64,000 bases of DNA. Source: DASZTV01 sp035547515. Lineage in GTDB: Bacteria > Actinomycetota > Actinomycetes > JAFAQI01. Position numbers and translations under genes: made by a program. Positions 17,233 to 25,727 of this stretch are shown in pieces (position 1 is the stretch's first letter; every line of letters starts with the position of its first letter). The notes beneath the pieces were generated by a model that was not told the DNA's origin, searched no databases, and worked only from the letters and a program-made list of their open reading frames with translations. The stretch is from NCBI GenBank assembly GCA_035547515.1, contig DASZUS010000025.1:1-64000 (forward strand). Direction: 5' to 3'.

Positions 17233-18309
17233 ATGCGCAGACCGGTACGCATGACCGTGCAGCTCAGCGCGCTCGCCGCCGCGATGTGGTGGCTGGTGCT
17301 GCCGCAGCTGCGCGGCTCCGCGGGGTCGCTGCACTTGCTCGCCCGGCTGGACAGCCCATGGCTGCCGGTCGCTCTCGTCGCAGAGCTCGGGTCGCTGGCC
17401 GCCTACACGTTCGCCACCCGCACGATGCTCTCCCGCGCGGTGCGACCGGCGTACCCGAAGATCGTGTGCGCCGACCTGAGCTCCATCGCGTTGGGGCACT
17501 GCGTGCCGGACGGCGGGGCCGCCGGTACGGCGCTGGCCTGGCGGATCCTCGTCGACGAAGGTGTGCCTGCCGGGGATGCGGCGTTCACGAAGGTCGCGCA
17601 GGGAATCGCCTCGGCGGTGGCGCTCTACGGGCTGCTCGTGGCCGCACTGGTGGGCGGCGGGCTGGTCAGCGGCTTCACCCGGTGGAGCTTTCCGCTGATC
17701 GGGCTCGCGGGAACGTTGGTCACGGCTGTGGCCGGCCTCACCATGGCGGTAAGGCATCCGCAGGTCCGCGCCGTGGCGGATCGAGCGCTGCGACACCTCC
17801 CGCGGTACGGCGCCGGGCTGGCCGACAAGGCCACGAGCTTCTACGGCGAGCACCTCGAGGTCCCGGTTCGCACTGCCGGCCGGGAGCCGCGGCGGCTGCT
17901 CTCCGTCGCCGGGTGGTCGGCGATCAACTGGTCGCTTGACGCGACGGCGCTGTGGACCTCGTTGCAAGCGTGCGGGGCGCACGTCGGGCTCGACGGGCTC
18001 GCGGTGGCATTCGGGATCGCTTGCTTCGGCATCTGGCTGCCGGTCACGCCGAGCGGACTGGGGCTGAGCGAGGGGCTGATGATCCCGGCACTCGTCGCCA
18101 CCGGCTCGCCGCGCGTCGCGGTGGCGCTAGGCATCCTCACCTGGCGGGCGATCGCCTACTGGATGCCGATCCCGATCGGTGCCGCGGCCTACGCCGCTCA
18201 TCGCGTCGGCCGTCGCCGTCACCACCGCCGGTTGGCCGATGCCGCCGCCGTGCGGGCGCTGCGACCCGCGATCGACCTGCCGAGGTTCACCGACGTCGCA
18301 GCGGCGTAG
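17233..18309 (+). CDS. Polytopic membrane protein, LPG-synthase/UPF0104 flippase-like
   Basis: 358 residues with about eight predicted membrane spans, matching the membrane domain of lysylphosphatidylglycerol synthases and the UPF0104/AglD-like family, thought to move lipids or lipid-linked sugars. Typical features: an early Gly/Ala-rich block (CVPDGGAAGTALAWRIL) and a late block WLPVTPSGLGLSEGLMIPAL. It lacks the soluble aminoacyl-transferase domain of MprF, so lipid transport or polyprenyl-lipid biosynthesis is more likely than lysinylation. ATG at 17233 is the best start by hydropathy but has only a weak ribosome-binding site; the frame is open upstream to 17002. Confidence 0.75.
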   Translation: MRRPVRMTVQLSALAAAMWWLVLPQLRGSAGSLHLLARLDSPWLPVALVAELGSLAAYTFATRTMLSRAVRPAYPKIVCADLSSIALGHCVPDGGAAGTALAWRILVDEGVPAGDAAFTKVAQGIASAVALYGLLVAALVGGGLVSGFTRWSFPLIGLAGTLVTAVAGLTMAVRHPQVRAVADRALRHLPRYGAGLADKATSFYGEHLEVPVRTAGREPRRLLSVAGWSAINWSLDATALWTSLQACGAHVGLDGLAVAFGIACFGIWLPVTPSGLGLSEGLMIPALVATGSPRVAVALGILTWRAIAYWMPIPIGAAAYAAHRVGRRRHHRRLADAAAVRALRPAIDLPRFTDVAAA

Positions 18310-18315
18310 CCAGAC

Positions 18316-18717
18316 CTAGCGCTGGTAGCCGACAACGGCGGGCGTCGCGACCCCGACCTCGACACTGAGCCGGTCCTGGTAGAACGCGACATAGCCGGCG
18401 ATCTGCTGTAGCTCGGGATACGGGTCGCGGTAGGCCCACGCCACGGCGTCACTGCCGTCGGCCAGCCGCCAGTAGGACGCTTGACCCTTGTACGGGCAGC
18501 GGGAGGTGTCGTCGGTCGGCGTGAGCTGTGAGAAGTCGACGTCTGCGTCCGGGATGTAGAACACGAGCCCGTGGTCCTGCTCGTCGACCAGCAGCGGCTG
18601 CGTCGTACGCGCGATGACGCGGTCTCCGGCGCGGACCGTGACGAGGTTGCGGCGGCGCAGCAGGTCGACGCGGTAGTCCGGACGCTCGACGAATCCCGAC
18701 GGCTGCGAAGGTGGCAT
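18316..18717 (-). CDS. DUF427 family protein
   Basis: 133-residue cytoplasmic protein of the DUF427 family, small beta-rich proteins without an established reaction. Family features are present: CPYKGQASYW in the middle, AWAYRDPYPELQQIAGYVAFY and the final strand LSVEV. The ATG at 18717 is the only sensible start. It converges on the flippase-like gene with 6 bp between stops, and is divergent from the alcohol dehydrogenase across a region with a long inverted repeat. Confidence 0.85.
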   Translation of the reverse strand: MPPSQPSGFVERPDYRVDLLRRRNLVTVRAGDRVIARTTQPLLVDEQDHGLVFYIPDADVDFSQLTPTDDTSRCPYKGQASYWRLADGSDAVAWAYRDPYPELQQIAGYVAFYQDRLSVEVGVATPAVVGYQR

Positions 18718-18742
18718 GACTACCTGCCTACCACCGGTTCAC

Positions 18743-18817
18743 CGCATTCGCCGAGACCAACTGTTTGGGCGCTTCCCCGCGGTTTTTGGGCCCCAAGGGT
18801 TGGTCTCGGCGAATGCG
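18743..18817. repeat. Inverted repeat with perfect 19-bp arms
   Basis: The left arm at 18743-18761 (begins CGCATTCGCCGAG, ends ACCAAC) is the exact reverse complement of the right arm at 18799-18817. The 37-base loop includes a G-rich TTTTTGGGGCCCC-like stretch. It lies in the divergent gap between DUF427 and the alcohol dehydrogenase, about 90 bp before the latter's start. It could be a terminator-like structure, a regulator site or a small palindromic repeat. Confidence 0.7.
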
Positions 18818-18868
18818 CGGCCGGACGCAAGGTGGACCCCCTTACGTCGCTGGGGGTACGGCGTTAGG

Positions 18869-18883
18869 CTCGGCTCAGCCGAG
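18869..18883. promoter_or_regulatory. 15-bp palindrome near the alcohol dehydrogenase promoter
   Basis: CTCGGCT-C-AGCCGAG is a perfect palindrome 27 bp before the ATG. A TAGGCT run at 18865-18870 overlaps it and has the T-A...T pattern of a -10 box, but I see no good -35. A repressor or activator site at the transcription start is plausible; evidence is the symmetry only. Confidence 0.35.
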
Positions 18884-18910
18884 GTCACACGAGAGAAAGA
18901 GGCCCGATCC

Positions 18911-20059
18911 ATGGACGCCAGAGCAGCCGTTCTGTGGGACACGCACCAGCCGTGGCAGATCGAGGACATCACCCTCGATGACCCGGGTCCGAACGAGGTC
19001 GTGGTGGAGCTGGTGGCCAGCGGCCTGTGCCACTCCGACGAGCACCTCGTCACCGGCGACATGAAGATGCCCAAGGAGATGAACGAGCTCCTCGGCTTCC
19101 CGCAGTACCCGATCATCGGCGGCCACGAGGGCGCCGGCACGGTCATCGAGGTCGGCAAGAACGTCCAGAGCGTCAAGCCCGGCGACAGCGTCGTCTTCTC
19201 CTTCATCCCGTCGTGCGGGCGCTGCCCGTCGTGCTCGACGGGCAAGCAGAGCCTGTGCGACCTCGGTCAGTACCTCATCGTCGGCCGGCAGATCGATGGG
19301 CTGGTCTCCCGCCATCACCTGGCCAAGGACGGCACCGACATCGGCACGATGTGTTGCCTCGGCACCTTCGCGACGCACACGGTCGTCAACGAGGCCTCCT
19401 GCGTGAAGCTCGAGGACGACATCCCGGTCGACAAGGCAGCGCTGGTCGGCTGCGGCGTGACCACCGGATGGGGCTCCGCGGTCTACCGCGCCAACGTGCA
19501 GCCGGGTGAGACCGTCGTCATCGTCGGCATCGGCGGCATCGGCATCAACGCGATCCAGGGCGCGGCCATGGCCGGCGCGCGCCACATCGTCGCGGTCGAC
19601 CCGGTGCAGTTCAAGCGTGACCAGGCGCTGCAGTTCGGCGCCACCCACACCGCGGCCAGCATCGAGGAAGCCTTCGCAACGGTCGGTGAGATCACCTGGG
19701 GCGCGTTGGCCGAGAAGGCGATCATCACCACCGGCGTCGCCGAGGGCTCGATGATCGGCCCGGTCCTCTCGCTGGTGTCGAAGGGCGGGCGCCTCGTGGT
19801 CACCGCGGTCGCCTCCATCGAGGCGAGCGACGTGACGATGAGCCTGTTCGAGCTGACCCTCATGCAGAAGGAGGTCGTCGGCTCGATCTTCGGTGGCTCG
19901 AACCCGCGCCGTGACATCCCGCGGCTGCTGCGCCTCTACAAGGAGGGCAAGCTCAAGCTCGACGAGCTGATCACCAACGAGTACAAGCTCGACGACGTCA
20001 ACCAGGGCTACCAGGACATGCGCGACGGAGTGAACATCCGCGGCCTGATCCGCTACTAG
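18911..20059 (+). CDS. NDMA-dependent (mycofactocin-type) zinc alcohol dehydrogenase
   Basis: 382-residue medium-chain zinc alcohol dehydrogenase. Catalytic zinc ligands are in GLCHSDEHL and GGHEGAG, structural zinc Cys residues in SCGRCPSCSTGKQSLC, and the nucleotide fold is GIGGIGINA. The sequence looks like the family assayed with N,N-dimethylnitrosoaniline, whose tightly bound NAD is recycled by mycofactocin; this fits the mft cluster about 4 kb downstream. ATG at 18911 has AAAGAGG upstream. It is bracketed by two long inverted repeats (18743-18817 and 20073-20118). The physiological alcohol is unknown. Confidence 0.9.
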   Translation: MDARAAVLWDTHQPWQIEDITLDDPGPNEVVVELVASGLCHSDEHLVTGDMKMPKEMNELLGFPQYPIIGGHEGAGTVIEVGKNVQSVKPGDSVVFSFIPSCGRCPSCSTGKQSLCDLGQYLIVGRQIDGLVSRHHLAKDGTDIGTMCCLGTFATHTVVNEASCVKLEDDIPVDKAALVGCGVTTGWGSAVYRANVQPGETVVIVGIGGIGINAIQGAAMAGARHIVAVDPVQFKRDQALQFGATHTAASIEEAFATVGEITWGALAEKAIITTGVAEGSMIGPVLSLVSKGGRLVVTAVASIEASDVTMSLFELTLMQKEVVGSIFGGSNPRRDIPRLLRLYKEGKLKLDELITNEYKLDDVNQGYQDMRDGVNIRGLIRY

Positions 20060-20072
20060 CGAGCACATTCTC

Positions 20073-20118
20073 CGGAGGCCCTAGTTACCTGCACGGGTGC
20101 AGGTAACTAGGGCCTCCG
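20073..20118. repeat. Perfect 46-bp palindrome (22-bp arms, 2-base centre)
   Basis: Arms 20073-20094 and 20097-20118 are exact reverse complements around GG; the left arm begins CGGAGGCCCTAG and ends TTACCTGCAC. It starts 13 bp after the alcohol dehydrogenase stop and ends 21 bp before the next ATG. As RNA it would be a very stable hairpin, so a terminator is the obvious role, though no T-run follows. Long perfect palindromes with almost no loop are usually unstable, so its retention is notable. Confidence 0.85.
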
Positions 20119-20139
20119 CATGCCGCTAATGTTCTCCGC

Positions 20140-22293
20140 ATGCCGATTGCCGTAACGGACGATCACCGCGCGCTTGGCGAGACCGCAGCCGACTTCCTTC
20201 GCAAGAGCAACTCGCGTGCAGCAGCTCGCGCGCTGCTCGAGGCCGATGACGAGCCGCGTCCCGCCTTCTGGTCCGATCTCGCCTCCCTCGGCTGGCTCGG
20301 GCTGCACCTGCCCGAGTCGGTGGGTGGCGCGGGCTACACCCTCGAGGAGCTCGTCGTTGTCGTCGAGGAGCTCGGCGCCGCAGTGGCTCCCGGCCCTTTT
20401 GTGCCAACCGTCATCGCCAGCGCGCTGATCGCCGCGGCCGGCGACGACGTGCTGCGACAGGCGCTGCTTCCCGGGCTCGCCGACGGATCCCGTACGGCGG
20501 CGATCGCGCTCGCCGGTGAGCTGACGAGGCAAGGAGGTACGGCGTCGGGCAGCATCGCCGCGGTCCTCGCCGGAGGCACTCCTGACCTGCTCGTCGTGGC
20601 AGACGGCGACGACGTACTCGTCATCGAGGTCGGTTCGGGCGTGTCGCTGGACTACCCGCGCAACCTCGACCCGAGCCGCCGCTGCGCGACCGCGACGTTG
20701 ACCAATGCGGACGTCACGGTGCTTGCGGGCGCCGCAACCGCGCTGCTCGACCTCGCGCGGGTGATCCTGTCCGCCGAAGCCGTCGGGGTTGCGCGCACCT
20801 GCACCGAGCTCGGCGCGGAGTACACCAAGGTCCGCGAGCAGTTCGGCCGCCCGATCGCGACCTTCCAGGGCGTCAAGCACCACTGCGCGAACATGCTCGT
20901 GGCGACCGAGCTCGCGACCGCGGCGGTCTGGGACGCGGCACGAGCCGTCGAGACCGGCGGCGACCAGGCGCGGCTCGCCGCAGCCGCAGCCGCCACGCTC
21001 GCCGCGCCGGCGGCGTACCTGTGCGCGAACCTCAGCATCCAGGTCCACGGCGGCATCGGCTTCACCTGGGAGCACGACCTGCACCTGTTCCTCAGGCGCG
21101 GTACGGCGATCGGGGCGTTCCTCTCCGCCGACGACGCCGCCGACGACGCCGTCGAGCTGACCCGCAAGGGCGTGAAGCGCGAGCGCACGATCACCCTCCC
21201 GCCCGAGGCGGAGCAGATCCGCGCCGAGGTGCGAGCCGTCGCCGAGTCGATCAAGGGGCTCGACACCAAGGAGCAGCTCGCCAGGCTGATCGAGACCGGC
21301 TACCTCATGCCCCACTGGCCGAAGCCGTGGGGCCTCGACGCCGGCGCGGTCGAGCAGATCGTGATCGAGCAGGAGTTCGGCGCGGCAAAGATCCAGCGGC
21401 CCAACTACGGCATCACCGCATGGGTCATCCTCACCTTGATCCAGCACGCCACCGAGGAGCAGGTGGCCCGTTGGGTGCCGCCGGCGCTGCGGCAGGACCT
21501 GATCTGGTGCCAGCTGTTCAGCGAGCCGGGGGCCGGCTCGGACGCGGCAGGCGTGCGGACCCGGGCGACCCCCGCCGAGGGCGGCTGGATCGTCAACGGC
21601 CAGAAGGTGTGGACCTCCGGCGCGCACCTGGCGGCGTTCGGCCTCGCGACAGTACGCACCGACCCTGACGTGCCGAAGCACGACGGGATCACGACGATGG
21701 TGATCGACATGCACGCGCCGGGCGTCGAGGTGCGTCCGCTGCGGATGATCCCCGGAGAGTCCGAGTTCAACGAGGTCTTCTTCAACGACGTGTTCGTGCC
21801 GGACGCCGACGTGGTCGGGCCGATCAACGGAGGGTGGACCGTCGCTCGCGCGACGCTCGGCAACGAGAGCGTCAGCATCGGCGGCGGCACCGGCGCGATG
21901 ACCTTCCCCGCCGAGGCGCTCATCCCGCCGTACGACGCGAAGCCGGACAAGCTGCCCGGCGGGGCGCAGCGCATCGGTCGCTACATCGCAACGCAGACCG
22001 CGATGAGCCAGCTCAACCTGCGCAGCGCGAGCCGCGCGGTCGCCGGCGGCGGCCCCGGACCGGAGGGCGCGGTCACCAAGCTCGTGCTCTCCGAGCTCGG
22101 GCTCGAGGCGGCGGACATCATGCGTGAGCTGTCCGGGCCGGACCTGCTGTTCATGGACGACGCTCGCCGGATTCCGGCGTACCTGGTCCTGATGCAGCGC
22201 GCCATGACCATCGCCGGCGGCACCTCGGAGATCAAGCGCAACCAGATCGCGGAGCGGCTCCTCGGTCTCCCGCGCGACCCGCTCATCAAGTAG
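20140..22293 (+). CDS. Fused two-domain acyl-CoA dehydrogenase (FadE34/ChsE3-like)
   Basis: 717 residues containing two acyl-CoA dehydrogenase domains. Domain 1 (about 1-340) has EQFGRPIATFQGVKHHCANM and VHGGIGFTWEHDLHLFLRR. Domain 2 (about 360-717) has the FAD/substrate blocks QLFSEPGAGSDAAGVRTRAT and NGQKVWTSGAH, and the end block AGGTSEIKRNQIAERLLGLP. Steroid-type actinobacterial acyl-CoA dehydrogenases are usually two-gene alpha2-beta2 enzymes; mycobacterial FadE34 (ChsE3) is a natural fusion of similar length, so oxidation of a steroid or similar side-chain CoA ester is likely. The Glu that precedes GT in MCAD-type enzymes is Gly here, as is usual in this group. No clear ribosome-binding site. 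Confidence 0.87.
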   Translation: MPIAVTDDHRALGETAADFLRKSNSRAAARALLEADDEPRPAFWSDLASLGWLGLHLPESVGGAGYTLEELVVVVEELGAAVAPGPFVPTVIASALIAAAGDDVLRQALLPGLADGSRTAAIALAGELTRQGGTASGSIAAVLAGGTPDLLVVADGDDVLVIEVGSGVSLDYPRNLDPSRRCATATLTNADVTVLAGAATALLDLARVILSAEAVGVARTCTELGAEYTKVREQFGRPIATFQGVKHHCANMLVATELATAAVWDAARAVETGGDQARLAAAAAATLAAPAAYLCANLSIQVHGGIGFTWEHDLHLFLRRGTAIGAFLSADDAADDAVELTRKGVKRERTITLPPEAEQIRAEVRAVAESIKGLDTKEQLARLIETGYLMPHWPKPWGLDAGAVEQIVIEQEFGAAKIQRPNYGITAWVILTLIQHATEEQVARWVPPALRQDLIWCQLFSEPGAGSDAAGVRTRATPAEGGWIVNGQKVWTSGAHLAAFGLATVRTDPDVPKHDGITTMVIDMHAPGVEVRPLRMIPGESEFNEVFFNDVFVPDADVVGPINGGWTVARATLGNESVSIGGGTGAMTFPAEALIPPYDAKPDKLPGGAQRIGRYIATQTAMSQLNLRSASRAVAGGGPGPEGAVTKLVLSELGLEAADIMRELSGPDLLFMDDARRIPAYLVLMQRAMTIAGGTSEIKRNQIAERLLGLPRDPLIK

Positions 22294-22325
22294 CTCATCC
22301 GACTCGAAGGGGACAGGAACAACTC

Positions 22326-23084
22326 GTGGAGATCAGCGGCAAGAAGGCCGTCATCGTCGGTGGCGCATCGGGCATGGCCCGGGCGTCAGCCGAGCAGCTC
22401 AAGGCCAAGGGTGCGTCCGTCGCGATCCTCGACCTGCCGACCTCGGCAGGCCAGGAGGTCGCGGACGGGCTCGGCGGCACGTTCCACCCGGTCGACGTGA
22501 TGGATGAGAACAACGTCGAGGAGGCGCTCGCCGCGGCGTACGACGCGCTCGGCGGCCTGCACATCGCGGTCAACACGGCGGGCGGCGGCATCGCGAAGCG
22601 CACGCTCGGCAAGGACGGCCCGCACCCGCTCGCCGACTTCCGTCACGTGGTCGAGCTGAACCTGATCGCGACGTTCAACCTGAACCGGCTGCAGGCGCGG
22701 TACATGTCGACCAACGAGCCCGAGGACGGCGAGCGCGGCGTCATCATCAACACCGCGTCGATCGCGGCATTCGAGGGCCAGATCGGCCAGGTCGCCTACG
22801 CCGCGGCGAAGTCCGGCATCGTCGGCATGACCTTCACGATGGCCCGCGACCTGGGCAGCCAGGGCATCCGGGTGACCGCGATCGCGCCGAGCCTGTTCTC
22901 GACCGGCATCACCGCGGGCATCCCGGATGAGTTCGCCGACATGCTGACCAAGGACGCGGCGTTCCCGAAGCGCATGGGCCGCCCCGAGGAGTACGGCCGC
23001 CTCGCGGTTGCGATCGTCGAGAACCCGATGCTCAACGCCGGGACGATCCGGCTCGACGCGGGGCAGCGCTTCGCGCCGAAGTAG
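22326..23084 (+). CDS. Short-chain dehydrogenase/reductase (3-hydroxyacyl-CoA/HSD10-like)
   Basis: 252-residue NAD(P)-dependent oxidoreductase. It shows the Rossmann start AVIVGGASGMARA, NTAGGG, catalytic Ser in NTASIAAFEGQIGQ and Tyr/Lys in YAAAKSG. Overall it resembles 17-beta-HSD type 10/3-hydroxyacyl-CoA dehydrogenases, fitting the next step after the fused acyl-CoA dehydrogenase encoded 32 bp upstream. GTG start at 22326 with AGGA ahead. The 3' end overlaps the convergent mftD gene by 53 bp. Confidence 0.85.
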   Translation: MEISGKKAVIVGGASGMARASAEQLKAKGASVAILDLPTSAGQEVADGLGGTFHPVDVMDENNVEEALAAAYDALGGLHIAVNTAGGGIAKRTLGKDGPHPLADFRHVVELNLIATFNLNRLQARYMSTNEPEDGERGVIINTASIAAFEGQIGQVAYAAAKSGIVGMTFTMARDLGSQGIRVTAIAPSLFSTGITAGIPDEFADMLTKDAAFPKRMGRPEEYGRLAVAIVENPMLNAGTIRLDAGQRFAPK

Positions 23085-24312
23085 CCCGCCTCGGCTTGTC
23101 CGTGCCTGCGGTCGCTCTGGCAGCCGCAGACACGGACAAGTCGCCGAGACGTACGGCGAAACCGTCGGGTAGGACGAGATCCGCCGGTGTCAGCTCATGG
23201 ACCGAGGCATGGCCGAGGCCCAGCACCGCTGAGTCGAGCCCGCCGCGCAGGATGTCAAGCACGTTCTCCACGCCGGCCTGGCCGTTGGCCGCGAGGCCCC
23301 ACAGGTAGGCGCGGCCGATCATCACCGCGCGGGCCCCGAACGCCAGCGCCTTCGCCACGTCGCTGCCGCGGCGTACCCCGCCGTCCAGCACGACCTCGAC
23401 CTGGTTGCCGACCGCCTCCACGATCGCCGGCAGCATCCGGATGCTCGCCGGCGTGCTGTCGAGGTTGTTGCCGCCGTGGTTCGACACCGAGATACCGGTC
23501 ACGCCCGCGTCGACCGCGCGGCGCGCATCGTCGAGCCGCCCGACGCCTTTGAGCACGAACGGCCCGCCCCACTCCCGAGCCAGCCATGCCACGTCGTCCC
23601 ACGTCGGCAGCGGCGTCTGCATCCACTCGCCGTAGGCGCCGAAGAACGTCGGTCCCGGCTCGCCGGGCCTTGCCGCGAGGTTCGGCACCGTAAGGTCGGG
23701 CAGTTTGCGCGCCTTCAGGAACGACCACAGCCAGCGCGGGTGCCGCAGCGACTCCGGCCCGTGGCGCATCGCGGTACGGAAGTCGACCTTCTCCGGGATC
23801 GCAGGGCTGCCCCAGTCACGCCCGTTGGAGAACGACCAGTCCAGCGTGACGATGACGCCGACCGCGCCCGCGGCGCGCGCGCGCTCGAGCCGGGCGAGGA
23901 TCTGGTCCTTCGAGCCCGACCAGTACATCTGGAAGAAGGTCTGCGGGTTGGCCGCGATCACCTCCTCGATCGGCTTGCTCGCAAACGAGCTCAAGCCCAT
24001 CGCGGTGCCGCGCGCCGCAGCCGCGCGGGCGACCGCGACCTCGCCGTCGGGGTGGACCGCCTGCACGCCGGTCGGCGAGATCATCACCGGGAACGAGATC
24101 GGCTGGCCCTGCACCGTCGTCGACAGGTCGCGCTCGGCCTGCAGCCCCGCGACGTGCGGGGCGAAGCCGAGCTGCATGAACGCAGCCTCGTTGTCGAACA
24201 GCGTCACGCCCCGCTCGGAGCCGGCGACGAGCGCGCCGTACACCGACGGCGGCAGCCGCTTCTTCGCGCGGCGCTGCGCCTCGGCGACGGTCTCGAACCA
24301 GGCGTTGCTCAT
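23032..24312 (-). CDS. mftD: Pre-mycofactocin synthase MftD (FMN-dependent), with C-terminal tail
   Basis: FMN enzyme of the lactate oxidase fold that oxidatively deaminates the Val-Tyr-derived intermediate to the redox-active pyrrolidinedione of mycofactocin. Visible: MISPTGVQAVHPDGE, LDWSFSNGRDWG, VLKGVGRLDDAR and VSNHGGNNLDSTPAS, where the second Asn replaces the Arg of lactate oxidases, a mark of MftD. ATG at 24312 overlaps the mftF stop as ATGA. At 426 residues it is about 30 longer than I expect; residues ~391-426 (from DLSVSAAARATAG on) are low-complexity, encoded partly by the hairpin at 23095-23140, and run into the convergent SDR gene. Confidence 0.92.
   Translation of the reverse strand: MSNAWFETVAEAQRRAKKRLPPSVYGALVAGSERGVTLFDNEAAFMQLGFAPHVAGLQAERDLSTTVQGQPISFPVMISPTGVQAVHPDGEVAVARAAAARGTAMGLSSFASKPIEEVIAANPQTFFQMYWSGSKDQILARLERARAAGAVGVIVTLDWSFSNGRDWGSPAIPEKVDFRTAMRHGPESLRHPRWLWSFLKARKLPDLTVPNLAARPGEPGPTFFGAYGEWMQTPLPTWDDVAWLAREWGGPFVLKGVGRLDDARRAVDAGVTGISVSNHGGNNLDSTPASIRMLPAIVEAVGNQVEVVLDGGVRRGSDVAKALAFGARAVMIGRAYLWGLAANGQAGVENVLDILRGGLDSAVLGLGHASVHELTPADLVLPDGFAVRLGDLSVSAAARATAGTDKPRRATSARSAAPRRAGSSRR
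23095..23140. repeat. Long hairpin inside the 3' end of mftD
   Basis: Arms 23095-23111 and 23124-23140 (CTTGTCCGTG...CTGCGG against CCGCAG...CACGGACAAG) pair over 17 positions with one mismatch and a 12-base loop. It begins 11 bp after the stop of the rightward SDR, so it would be a good terminator for that gene; for the leftward mft operon it lies before the mftD stop codon. Outer CTCGG/CCGAG bases can add further pairing. Confidence 0.7.
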
Positions 24313-25727
24313 CTCGGCTTGCGCTCCCCTGCTCGTCGTGAGATGACGACGCGCAGCGGCGCCGCCGTACGTTCCTTGACGCACCCGGCGTAGACGCCCG
24401 CGCCGTACGCCGCGTCGTCGGGGATCCGTCCGGCGACGTAACGGGTGAGTGGTACGCCGGGGCGGGTCGCGTACCAGTCCACGACGGGCGGCGTCGCGAC
24501 AAGCGCCGCCAGCGTCACGGCTCGCCGCGTGCCGCCCCGCCAGGCAGCTGCGGCGAGCAGCGGCAGACCGAACTGCGTCGCGTAGCGGCCGGTGCCGTGC
24601 CAGGTTCCGGCCAGCGTCCTCGCGCCCTGCGTGGCGGCGGACAGCTCGCCGGCATCCGCACGCCGAAGCGCACGCCCGACTCCGATCAGCGTGCCGGCGG
24701 CGCCGGCCACCGCGACGGCACGCCGCCCGGTCAGCACGCCCGCGACCGCCGCGAACGGCCAGGGCGAGCCGACGAGGTGCGCGGATGCGTGCGGGTGCCG
24801 CTTTGCCAGCGGCGCCGCCGCAGTGCCGTAGCGGAACCGGCGTGCCAGCCGCGTCGCGTAGCCGGCGGCCTCGTCGTGCGCGACCTCGACGGCCGGGTCG
24901 TAGCGGACCCGCCAGCCTGCCGCGTCGAGCCGCCAGACCAGGTCGACGTCCTCGCCGTACCGCAACGCCGCGTCGAACTCTCCGCCGCTCGCCTCGAGCG
25001 CCGAGCGGCGTACGACGAGGGCCGCCGTCGGCACGAAGGCGATGCGGCCGAGCGGCTGCACCCGCGCGGGTCGCGTGCCGAGGTCGAGCAGGCCGACCCG
25101 GTCGCCGAAGCGCTTCGATCCGGCACGCCCGGCCGGGACGACTCGCGGGGCGACCGCGCCGACGAGCGGGTCGGCGAAGTGACCGGCAAGCCGCTCGACC
25201 CACGACGGCGGCGCGACGCAGTCGCTGTCGAGGAAGGCCACGAGCTCGGTGCCGATCCCGCTGCCGGTGCTGGTGCGGCGCAGCGCCGCATTGCGAGCGA
25301 CGGCGGGACCGCCGGGCACCTCGCGGCGGATCAGGCGCGCGCCGTGGCGCCGCACGACTGCAGCGACTGCAGCCGCGTCATGGGAGCCGTCGTCGACGAC
25401 GACGCAGTGCGCGCCGCCGATCGAGGCGAGGCAGCGGTCGAGCGCCTCGACCCGGTCACGCACCGGCACCACAACCGTCACGTCAACCGCGGGCGCGGCG
25501 GCGGGGGCCGGGTGGGCGAGCCCGGCATCGGTCATCCGGCGGCCCAGCTGGCGGGCGGCGGGGCTGACGGCGGTGCCGCGCCGCAGCTCTGCGAGAGCAG
25601 CACGTCCGGTCTCGGAGAGCCGAAGCATCCGCCGGGGCGTGCCGCCCACCAGCCGCCCGCCGGGGAGCTCGCGGGTGTCGCGGTCAACCGTCACGTCGAG
25701 CCGCTCGGGCAGCGGTGTCACGGTCAC
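24309..25727 (-). CDS. mftF: Mycofactocin glycosyltransferase MftF
   Basis: 472-residue family 2 glycosyltransferase that adds the oligoglucose chain to (pre)mycofactocin. An N-terminal ~80-residue region is followed by the GT-A domain (VDVTVVVPVRDRVEALDRCL; FLDSDCVAPPSWVERL with its DxD as DSD) and C-terminal hydrophobic segments (about 345-375 and 410-435) that may associate with the membrane. GTG at 25727 overlaps the SDR stop as GTGA; its own stop overlaps mftD's ATG. Family assignment follows mainly from the domain and its place in the cluster. Confidence 0.9.
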   Translation of the reverse strand: MTVTPLPERLDVTVDRDTRELPGGRLVGGTPRRMLRLSETGRAALAELRRGTAVSPAARQLGRRMTDAGLAHPAPAAAPAVDVTVVVPVRDRVEALDRCLASIGGAHCVVVDDGSHDAAAVAAVVRRHGARLIRREVPGGPAVARNAALRRTSTGSGIGTELVAFLDSDCVAPPSWVERLAGHFADPLVGAVAPRVVPAGRAGSKRFGDRVGLLDLGTRPARVQPLGRIAFVPTAALVVRRSALEASGGEFDAALRYGEDVDLVWRLDAAGWRVRYDPAVEVAHDEAAGYATRLARRFRYGTAAAPLAKRHPHASAHLVGSPWPFAAVAGVLTGRRAVAVAGAAGTLIGVGRALRRADAGELSAATQGARTLAGTWHGTGRYATQFGLPLLAAAAWRGGTRRAVTLAALVATPPVVDWYATRPGVPLTRYVAGRIPDDAAYGAGVYAGCVKERTAAPLRVVISRRAGERKPR

